The translations under genes were made by a program, and so were the position numbers. The notes beneath the pieces are model-generated. The model was not told where the DNA came from. It worked only from the letters and a program-made list of their open reading frames with translations, and did no database searches. 64,000 nt of DNA, taken from assembly GCF_014200455.1 (NCBI RefSeq), contig NZ_JACHBW010000019.1:89625-153624 (forward strand), in the 5' to 3' direction. Origin of the DNA: Paraburkholderia bannensis. Lineage in GTDB: Bacteria; Pseudomonadota; Gammaproteobacteria; Burkholderiales; Burkholderiaceae. Of the stretch, positions 17,185-24,130 are shown in pieces. Positions within the stretch are counted from its first letter, which is position 1. Every line of letters starts with the position of its first letter.

Positions 17185-19025
17185 GCGAAGCCCGTTATTC
17201 CATTGGCGTCGACCTCGGTACGACGCACTGCGCGCTATCCTGGGTCGATCTCGCCGGCAGTGACGGCGAAAAAGCCGTGCAAGGCGTGCTGCCCGTCACG
17301 CAACTGACGGCGCCCGGCGCGATCGAATCGCCCGAGCTGCTGCCCTCCTTCCTCTACCTGCCCAACGCGGGCGAGCTCACGCCCGGCGACCTGACGCTGC
17401 CGTGGACCGCCACGCGCGACTACGCCGTGGGCGAAATGGCGCGCAGCCGCGGCGCGGGCACCCCGATTCGCCTCGTCTCCAGCGCGAAGTCGTGGCTGTG
17501 CCACCCGGGCGTCGACCGCCGCGCGGCGATCCTGCCGAACGACGCGCCGCCCGAGGTGGCGCGCGTGTCGCCGCTCGAAGCCTCGATCCGCTACCTCACG
17601 CATCTGCGCGAAGCATGGGACGCGGCGCATCCGGACGCGCCGCTGCGCGACCAGGACGTCACCGTGACGATCCCGGCCTCGTTCGACCCGGCCGCGCGCG
17701 AGCTGACCGCCGAAGCCGCGCAGGCCGCCGGTTACACGCGTATGACGCTGCTTGAAGAACCGCAGGCCGCGCTCTATAGCTGGATCCAGAAAAGCGGCGG
17801 CGGCTGGCGCAAGGACGTGAAGGTCGGCGACATCATCCTCGTGGTGGATGTGGGCGGCGGCACGACCGACCTTTCGCTGATCGCCGTGGTCGAGCGCGAA
17901 GGCAATCTCGAACTGCATCGCGTGGCCGTGGGCGAGCACATCCTGCTCGGCGGCGACAACATGGATCTGGCGCTCGCCCACGTGGTCGCGCGCAAGCTCG
18001 CGGCGCAAGGCACGCAAGCCGATCCGTGGCAGTTGCGCGCGCTCACCTACGCGTGCCGCTCGGCCAAGGAAACGCTGCTGACCGATCCGAACGTGGACAC
18101 CGTGCCGCTGGTGGTGCCCAGCCGCGGTTCGAAGCTGATCGGCGGCTCGATCCGCACCGAGCTCACGCGCGCGGAACTCACGCAGATCATCCTCGAAGGC
18201 TTCTTCCCGCAGGTGGACGCCGCCGCGCGTCCGGCCGTGCGCACCCGCGTCGGCCTCACGCAGCTCGGTCTGCCCTACGCCCAGGATGCGGGCATCACGC
18301 GCCACCTCGCCGCGTTCCTCGGCCGCCAGGTCGCGGCGCTCGCGCAAGTCGAAGGCTTTGGCGCACCCGCCGAAGGCGCGAGCTTCCTGCATCCCACGGC
18401 CGTGCTGTTCAACGGCGGCGTGTTCAAGTCGGAACTGCTCGCGGCTCGCGTGCTGGACATCGTCAACGGCTGGCTGGCCGCCGAGGGCGCGCCCGCTGCA
18501 CGTCTGCTGGGCGGCGCGGACCTCGACCTCGCGGTTGCACGCGGCGCGGCCTATTACGGCTACGTGAAGCAAGGCAAGGGCGTGCGTATTCGTGGCGGCA
18601 CGGCGCGCGCGTACTACGTGGCGGTCGAATCGGCCATGCCCGCGGTGCCGGGCCTGGAGCCGCCGGTGTCGGCGCTGTGCGTCGCGCCGTTCGGCATGGA
18701 AGAAGGCACGGACGCGCCGCTGCCCGCACAGGAATTCGGCCTCGTGGTTGGCGAGCCGGTGCACTTCCGCTTCTTTGGTTCGTCGGTGCGCCGTCAGGAT
18801 CAGGTCGGCACGATGCTCGACTACTGGTCGGCGGAGGAATTGCAGGAGCTCGAAGAGATCCAGGCCACGCTGCCAACCGCTGGCCGAACGCCCGGCGAAA
18901 TCGTGCCGGTCAAGCTGCATGCGCGCGTGACCGAAGCGGGCACGCTGGAACTCGAAGCCGTGCCGTCCGGCAGCGAAGAGCGCTGGAAGGTCGAGTTCGA
19001 CGTGCGCGGCGGCGTGAGCGCCTGA
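17181..19025 (+). CDS. Divergent Hsp70-family ATPase, short form
   Basis: Protein of 614 residues with an actin-like ATPase domain: phosphate 1 motif GVDLGTTHCALSWV and phosphate 2 motif VVDVGGGTTDLSL. The adenosine-region pattern LFNGGVFKSE is also seen. The C-terminal part is only about 100 residues, beta-rich and ends in WKVEFDVRGG. The helical lid and EEVD tail of DnaK are absent, so the usual peptide-clamp cycle is doubtful. It starts at GTG 17181, overlapping the DUF2760 stop. Paralogous to the next gene. Confidence 0.85.
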   Translation: MSEARYSIGVDLGTTHCALSWVDLAGSDGEKAVQGVLPVTQLTAPGAIESPELLPSFLYLPNAGELTPGDLTLPWTATRDYAVGEMARSRGAGTPIRLVSSAKSWLCHPGVDRRAAILPNDAPPEVARVSPLEASIRYLTHLREAWDAAHPDAPLRDQDVTVTIPASFDPAARELTAEAAQAAGYTRMTLLEEPQAALYSWIQKSGGGWRKDVKVGDIILVVDVGGGTTDLSLIAVVEREGNLELHRVAVGEHILLGGDNMDLALAHVVARKLAAQGTQADPWQLRALTYACRSAKETLLTDPNVDTVPLVVPSRGSKLIGGSIRTELTRAELTQIILEGFFPQVDAAARPAVRTRVGLTQLGLPYAQDAGITRHLAAFLGRQVAALAQVEGFGAPAEGASFLHPTAVLFNGGVFKSELLAARVLDIVNGWLAAEGAPAARLLGGADLDLAVARGAAYYGYVKQGKGVRIRGGTARAYYVAVESAMPAVPGLEPPVSALCVAPFGMEEGTDAPLPAQEFGLVVGEPVHFRFFGSSVRRQDQVGTMLDYWSAEELQELEEIQATLPTAGRTPGEIVPVKLHARVTEAGTLELEAVPSGSEERWKVEFDVRGGVSA

Positions 19026-19055
19026 CGCGCTTTACACCCATCGGGCGCATTCACC

Positions 19056-19109
19056 CGGGCGCCGCCCAGGCCTCGCCTCGCCACAACGGCGAGGCTTGGG
19101 CGGTGCCCG
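19056..19109 (+). other. Very strong hairpin between the two Hsp70 genes
   Basis: Arms 19056-19077 and 19088-19109 pair over 22 bp with only two G-U wobbles. The 10-base loop runs from 19078 to 19087. There is no T-tract after it (GTCTCATT), so a standard terminator is unlikely. It may set the ratio of the two proteins by partial termination or by protecting an mRNA end. Confidence 0.7.
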
Positions 19110-19142
19110 TCTCATTGCCAAGCGAGTCAGCATTTGAGCGCG

Positions 19143-21986
19143 ATGAAGCCATACGTCGTCGGCATCGACCTGGGGACGAGCAATACGGTCGTGGCCTACG
19201 CCGAAGCGGGCGGCGACGAAATCCGCGTATTCGATATCGAGCAGCTCACCGCGCCCGGCGAAGTGGGGGCGCAGCCGCTGCTGCCGTCGGCGCGCTATCA
19301 CCCTGGCGCTGGCGAATTACCTGCAAGCGCGCTGCAACTGCCGTGGCCCGCATCGCCAGAAGCTGACGCCGATCAAGCCGTCGTAGTCGGCCGTCTGGCG
19401 CGCACGCTTGGCGCGCAGGTGCCGGGGCGTCTGGTCGCCAGCGCCAAAAGCTGGCTCTCGCACGCCAGCGTGGACCGGCTCGCGCCGATCCTGCCCTGGG
19501 GCGCGCCCGACGACGTCGGCAAGGTTTCGCCGGTGGACGCCAGCGCGAGCTATCTCGCGCACGTTCGCGCGGCGTGGAACCACCGCTTTCCCAATGCGCC
19601 TCTCGAACAGCAGGACGTGGTGCTCACGGTGCCGGCCTCGTTCGACGACGGTGCGCGCGCACTCACGCTCGAAGCCGCGCGCCGCGCGCAACTGCCCGAA
19701 CTGCGCCTGCTCGAAGAACCGCAGGCCGCGTTCTACGACTGGCTGTTTCATCATCGCGATTCGCTGCAGGCCGAACTCGCGCGCACGCGCCTCGTGCTCG
19801 TGTGCGACGTGGGCGGCGGCACGACCGACCTCACGCTCATTCAGGTGCAGGTCGATGAAAACGGCGAGCCGCGCCTGACGCGCGTCGGCGTGGGCAACCA
19901 CCTGATGCTCGGCGGCGACAATATGGACCTCGCGCTCGCGCATCTGGCGGAAAGCCGTCTGGCGGGCACGCAAGCTCAGGCAGGCAGACTCTCCGCTGCC
20001 AGTCTTTCGCAACTGGTCGAGCGTTGCCGGGTCGCGAAGGAACAACTGCTCGACGCGCAGGCGCCCGAATCAGTGGGCGTGACGCTGCTGGGCGCGGGCT
20101 CGAAGCTCATTGGCGGCGCGCGCAGCACGCAACTCACGCGCGAGGAAGCGTCGCGCATCGTCGTGGACGGTTTCTTCCCGGCGGGCGACGCCAGCGATCT
20201 GCCGCGCCGCGCGCGCGCGGGTATCGTCGAATTCGGTCTGCCTTATGCCGCCGATCCGGCCATCACGCGCCATATCGCGGCCTTCCTGCAACGCTTCGCG
20301 GCGCAGTCGCGCGAAGCGCTTGGCTTGCCCGCAAGCGACGCCGCGCCAGCGTCAAACGCGCTGCCCGTGCCCGATACGCTGCTGCTCAACGGCGGCGTGT
20401 TCAAAGCGCCCGCGTTGTCCACGCGCCTGCGCGACACGCTGGGCGCGTGGCGCGACGCGCCGCTCACGGTGCTGCAAAACGATCACCCCGATGTGGCCGT
20501 CGCGCGCGGTGCGGTCGCTTTTGCGCTTGCGCGCAAGGGCCGCGCGCCGCGTATCGGCGGCGGCTCGCCGCGCAGCTATTTCCTCGTGCTTGATGAAGGC
20601 GAAAACGCCGGCGGCGAGACTGCGCAACGCGGCATCTGCCTGCTGCCGCGCGGCACCGAGGAAAGTCACGAAGTGCGGCTGGACGATCGCACCTTCGCGC
20701 TGCGTCTGGGCCATCCCGTGCAATTCCATCTGGTCTCGACCGCGGCGGAAACGCGCTGGAACGCCGGGGAAATCGCCGATCTGTCGAACACGCAGGGGGG
20801 CGCGCATGCAGTCGCGCAGGCAACTGATTTCGTGCGCCTGCCGCCGCTCGCCACCGTGGTCGCGGCGGAAAAAGGCGGCCGCGAGCGCCCCGTCAAACTC
20901 AGCGCGCAACTGACCGAAGTCGGCACGCTGGAAGTGCGCTGCATCGCCACCGACGATCCCGCGCAGCAATGGCTGCTCGAATTCCAGTTGCGCCGCGATG
21001 AACACGCGCGCCCAGACGCCGGTGCGCGCGTGCGCCATCCCGCGCTCGACGAAGCTATCGCGCTGATCGAGCGCGTGTTCGGCGCCAAGTCCGCCAAGGT
21101 CGATCCCAAGGAAGTGAAGCGTCTGCGCGCGCAGCTCGAACACACGCTCGGGCCGCGTCAGAACTGGGATAGTCCGCTGCTGCGCGAACTGTTCGGCGCG
21201 CTCTGGGATCGTGCGGGACGTCGACGCCGCTCCGCCGATCACGAGCGTCTGTGGCTCAACCTCGCGGGTTATTGCGTGCGGCCGGGCTTCGGCTATCCGC
21301 TCGACGAATGGCGCGTCGAGCAGTTGTGGACGCTGTTCGACGACGGTATCCAGCATGTCAACGACAGCCAGGTCTGGTCGGAATGGTGGACGCTCTGGCG
21401 GCGCGCGGCGGGCGGCCTGAACGCCGAAGCGCAGGAGCAGGTGCTCGAAGCGATGCGCTGGCTCGAAGAAGCGGCCAGCGCGAAACATCACAAGCTGCCG
21501 TTCGATCCTGCGAAGCTCGGCAACGCGGATATGACGCGGCTCTACGCGTCGCTGGAGCAGATCGATGCGGCGCAGAAGGTCGAGATCGGCGCGCGCCTGC
21601 TGGAGCGCCTGCAGAAGTCTGCGGAGAATCCCCAGAGCTGGTGGGCGCTCGGGCGTATCGGCGCGCGTCTGCCTTTTTACGGCAGCGCGCATGGCGTCGT
21701 GCCGCCCGAGGTGGCGGGGCAATGGCTCGACGCGATACTCGCGCTCGACTGGAAGAAGGTCGAACCCGCGATGTTCGCCGCCGCGCAGATTGCACGGATG
21801 ACGGGCGACCGTTCGCGCGATATCGCACCCGAGCTGCGGGAAACGGTGCTCAAGCGGCTGGAAAGCGCGAACGCGCCACACACGTGGATCGAAATGGTGC
21901 GCGAGGTAGTCGAGCTGGATAACGCCGACACAGGACGCGTGTTTGGTGAAGCCTTGCCAGCCGGGCTGAAGTTGATGGGATCGTAG
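19143..21986 (+). CDS. Hsp70-family ATPase with C-terminal DUF3731 extension
   Basis: Protein of 947 residues. Residues 1 to about 480 are an Hsp70 ATPase domain (GIDLGTSNTVVAYA; VCDVGGGTTDLTLI; LLNGGVFKAP). A beta-rich segment homologous to that of the shorter paralogue ends at about residue 615 (LTEVGTLEVRC, WLLEFQLRR). A helical DUF3731-type region of about 330 residues follows, with many Trp residues (WDSPLLRELFGALW, SEWWTLWRRAAGG, NPQSWWALGRIGARL). There is no DnaK-type lid. ATG 19143 is used; a TTG nine bases earlier is possible. The partner, client and role are unknown. The gene set recurs in Burkholderiales. Confidence 0.84.
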   Translation: MKPYVVGIDLGTSNTVVAYAEAGGDEIRVFDIEQLTAPGEVGAQPLLPSARYHPGAGELPASALQLPWPASPEADADQAVVVGRLARTLGAQVPGRLVASAKSWLSHASVDRLAPILPWGAPDDVGKVSPVDASASYLAHVRAAWNHRFPNAPLEQQDVVLTVPASFDDGARALTLEAARRAQLPELRLLEEPQAAFYDWLFHHRDSLQAELARTRLVLVCDVGGGTTDLTLIQVQVDENGEPRLTRVGVGNHLMLGGDNMDLALAHLAESRLAGTQAQAGRLSAASLSQLVERCRVAKEQLLDAQAPESVGVTLLGAGSKLIGGARSTQLTREEASRIVVDGFFPAGDASDLPRRARAGIVEFGLPYAADPAITRHIAAFLQRFAAQSREALGLPASDAAPASNALPVPDTLLLNGGVFKAPALSTRLRDTLGAWRDAPLTVLQNDHPDVAVARGAVAFALARKGRAPRIGGGSPRSYFLVLDEGENAGGETAQRGICLLPRGTEESHEVRLDDRTFALRLGHPVQFHLVSTAAETRWNAGEIADLSNTQGGAHAVAQATDFVRLPPLATVVAAEKGGRERPVKLSAQLTEVGTLEVRCIATDDPAQQWLLEFQLRRDEHARPDAGARVRHPALDEAIALIERVFGAKSAKVDPKEVKRLRAQLEHTLGPRQNWDSPLLRELFGALWDRAGRRRRSADHERLWLNLAGYCVRPGFGYPLDEWRVEQLWTLFDDGIQHVNDSQVWSEWWTLWRRAAGGLNAEAQEQVLEAMRWLEEAASAKHHKLPFDPAKLGNADMTRLYASLEQIDAAQKVEIGARLLERLQKSAENPQSWWALGRIGARLPFYGSAHGVVPPEVAGQWLDAILALDWKKVEPAMFAAAQIARMTGDRSRDIAPELRETVLKRLESANAPHTWIEMVREVVELDNADTGRVFGEALPAGLKLMGS

Positions 21987-22001
21987 CGGTCGATCAGCAC
22001 A

Positions 22002-22033
22002 ACGCGCTGCGGTTCCCGCAAACCGGAGCGCGT
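22002..22033. terminator. Convergent hairpin between Hsp70 and transporter genes
   Basis: ACGCGCT-G-CGGTT pairs with AACCG-G-AGCGCGT around a six-base loop, 16 bp after the Hsp70 stop and 25 bp from the transporter stop. No U-tract is seen on either strand, so it is a weak or factor-dependent terminator. Confidence 0.45.
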
Positions 22034-22058
22034 CATACATCGGTTCAGTGATCGAGCC

Positions 22059-23483
22059 TCAGTTTCCAGCCTGAACTTCCACTGCTCGCGCCGATTGCAC
22101 CCCCGGCACGACCGGCACCGCCGCCGGTTGCGCCATTAGCCCCTCCTGCGGCAGCGCCCATTCCAGCCAGCGCGCGCGATGCGCGACCACCAGCCCGAAC
22201 GCCACCGCCGCCAGGCCGCCGAACGTCGCAAAACCCATCTGATAACTGCCCGTGCTTTCCTTGGCAATCCCCATGATCACCGGCAGATAGAAGCCGCCGA
22301 TGCCGCCCGCCGCGCCCACGATGCCCGACATCAGGCCCGTGCGTCCCTGCCAGCGGCGCGGCACGAGCTGAAACGTCGCTCCATTGCCCAGACCGAAGCA
22401 CACATAGGTCAGCGCCAGCAGCGCGATCCCGGCTGCGAACGGCGGCATCCAGGCGGCGAATGCGAAGTCGCACAGCGAGATCGCCGCGAGCAGCAGCACC
22501 AGCGCACGCACGCCAGAAATACGATCGGCAATCAAACCGCCCACCGGACGCACCATCGCCCCCGTGAGCGCGAGCAGCGACATGATCACGCCCGCTTCGA
22601 GCTTCGGCACTTGATAGAGCGACACCAGCAGCGTCGTCACATACGAGGACATGCCGACAAAGCCTCCAAACGTGATGCTGTAGACGAGCATCACCACCCA
22701 CGTATCGCCTTCGGCCAGCACGCCGCGATAGTGACGCGGCAGCACCGCGATCGCCAGCAGCGCGCCCATTACCGGCAGCAGCAGCACGCCGGTCTTGCCC
22801 GCACCGAACACGCCTGCATGCACGGCCAGCACCAGCGCGAGCAATCCTGCCAGCGTGATGAAAAACGCGCGCAATGCCTTCGGCGCGCTGCCCGACTTCT
22901 GGCCAAGGTCGCGTGCCCAGAAGCACACGGCCAGCGCCGCGATGCCGAGCAGCGGCAGCGCCGCGCCGGTCGCATGCGCCCAGCCAATGTTATTGGCCAG
23001 ACCCGGAAACAGGAAGCCGTCGAGCACCGCGCCGATATTGCCGGCCGCGGCCAGCCCCAGCACCAGGCCCTGCACCTTCGGCGGATAGTTGCTGCCCGCC
23101 ATCGGCAAGGCCACGGCGAAGCTTGCGCCGCCTACGCCCAGCAACACGCCCAGCACCAGCAGCAGCGTGTACGACGGCGCGCCCGGCATCAGCAGCAGCA
23201 CCACGGCGGGAATCGACGAAAGCGCGATGCCCATCAGCGCGACCTTGCGGCCGTCGCAGGCCTGATAGAGATTGCCGAGCGTCACGCGCAGAATGGCCGC
23301 GCCCAGCACTGGCACAGCCACCAGCAGGCCGAGTTCGGCCGGCGACATGTGGATGTCCTTCTGGATGAAGGGCGCAAGCGGGCCGAACATCACCCAGACC
23401 GTGAAGCCGGTGTCGAAATACAGGAAACACGCCAGCAGCGCGCGCCAGTTGCCGCTCTTCAGCGAACTCAAAAGGTCTTTCAC
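22059..23483 (-). CDS. NarK/NasA-family nitrate/nitrite transporter (MFS)
   Basis: Twelve-helix inner-membrane porter of 474 residues in the nitrate/nitrite porter family. Both family signatures are seen: GLVLGLAAAGNIGAVLDG and SGIVGAAGGIGGFYLPVIMG. It imports nitrate (or exchanges nitrite) for the nirB system encoded at the left of the window. The start is GTG 23483, preceded by GGGGAG. The open frame extends upstream to 23645 but only through the attenuator leader. Sigma-54 promoter and leader match those of nirB and cobA, so the three units form one regulon. Confidence 0.9.
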   Translation of the reverse strand: MKDLLSSLKSGNWRALLACFLYFDTGFTVWVMFGPLAPFIQKDIHMSPAELGLLVAVPVLGAAILRVTLGNLYQACDGRKVALMGIALSSIPAVVLLLMPGAPSYTLLLVLGVLLGVGGASFAVALPMAGSNYPPKVQGLVLGLAAAGNIGAVLDGFLFPGLANNIGWAHATGAALPLLGIAALAVCFWARDLGQKSGSAPKALRAFFITLAGLLALVLAVHAGVFGAGKTGVLLLPVMGALLAIAVLPRHYRGVLAEGDTWVVMLVYSITFGGFVGMSSYVTTLLVSLYQVPKLEAGVIMSLLALTGAMVRPVGGLIADRISGVRALVLLLAAISLCDFAFAAWMPPFAAGIALLALTYVCFGLGNGATFQLVPRRWQGRTGLMSGIVGAAGGIGGFYLPVIMGIAKESTGSYQMGFATFGGLAAVAFGLVVAHRARWLEWALPQEGLMAQPAAVPVVPGVQSARAVEVQAGN

Positions 23484-23613
23484 GAGGCACTCCCCAGGTA
23501 ATGGAATCGGATGTGCGATCGACGCTTCGGCACATCTCATCCGTTTAACTTCGCACTCCGATTTATTCGGCGAACCTTGCTTCGGACCGGCCTGCTTCGC
23601 GTCTGCGCGCTGC

Positions 23614-23678
23614 AAACAAAAAAGCGTCCCGAAACGCGTCCGCATGGGAACTCCATGGGAATCACGCTTCGGGACGCC
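23614..23678 (-). terminator. Intrinsic terminator (attenuator) in the transporter leader
   Basis: Minus-strand GGCGTCCCGAA (from 23678) pairs with TTCGGGACGC (ending at 23624) around a partly folded 30-base interior. It is followed by TTTTTTGTTT (23623-23614). It lies 130 bp before the GTG start codon. Confidence 0.85.
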
Positions 23679-23784
23679 GTTGCCCCGCGCTGCTGGCTGC
23701 TGCTAATTGCAATCTGCCAGATCCGATCGTCGCGCTTGTCTGGCGCGGCGATGTCAATTCGTCGAGACCATCATTGGCCTCGCT
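23614..23784 (-). promoter_or_regulatory. Dual-hexaloop (ANTAR-type) antitermination leader of the nitrate transporter
   Basis: On the minus strand, P1 (23782-23763) has stem CGAGGCC/GGTCTCG with one G-U pair and loop AATGAT. P2 (23686-23671) has stem GGGGC/GTCCC with one G-U pair and loop AACGGC. Both loops show A1 and G4. P1 begins two or three bases after the predicted transcription start, and P2 overlaps the terminator arm, as in nirB and cobA. Confidence 0.83.
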
Positions 23785-23793
23785 ACTTCACTA

Positions 23794-23810
23794 AGCAATA
23801 GGTATGCCAT
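23794..23810 (-). promoter_or_regulatory. Sigma-54 promoter of the nitrate transporter
   Basis: The minus strand reads TGGCAT-ACCTA-TTGCT, matching the -24/-12 consensus TGGCAY-N5-TTGCW. Predicted start near 23784. Confidence 0.87.
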
Positions 23811-23888
23811 TCATCGTGCACGGGGGTGGCTGTGGTCGCAAACCCTTGAAAACAGGGCTTGCGTGCGCGATTGCGCAACCGGGCGCAC

Positions 23889-23912
23889 AAAAACAAGGGG
23901 CGCATGCGCCCC
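23889..23912 (-). terminator. Intrinsic terminator of the TonB receptor gene
   Basis: A perfect 16-bp palindrome, GGGGCGCATGCGCCCC, is followed on the minus strand by TTGTTTTT. It lies 220 bp past the receptor stop codon and upstream of the transporter promoter, insulating the two. Confidence 0.8.
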
Positions 23913-23936
23913 ACCATTCGTGTGCGGCTCGTGTCA

Positions 23937-23973
23937 GCGTCTGGTGCACCGCAGCGATTAACGCACCAGACGC
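23937..23973. repeat. 11-bp inverted repeat upstream of the transporter promoter
   Basis: Perfect arms GCGTCTGGTGC and GCACCAGACGC are separated by 15 bp. They sit about 130-165 bp upstream of the sigma-54 promoter, a position usual for enhancer-binding activators. The core does not have the NtrC orientation (GCAC-N7-GTGC), so the binding protein is unknown. A role in receptor transcript folding is also possible. Confidence 0.5.
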
Positions 23974-24130
23974 GAGCACCGGACACGGGCGCGATCAGAA
24001 GCGGTGCTACAGCCCCACGCCCACCACGGCAATCGCATCGAGACCGGACGCATCGCCGGGCTCGATGCCGAACTGATCCTGCCGCGCGACGATTGATCGA
24101 CCGTCGCGCAAAGCGGCCTTAAAACCCGCC

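Noticed and set aside
23811..23870. NtrC site at the transporter promoter
   Set aside because: TGCAC and GCCAC sequences are present, but none has the GCAC-N7-GTGC spacing seen between nirB and cobA.
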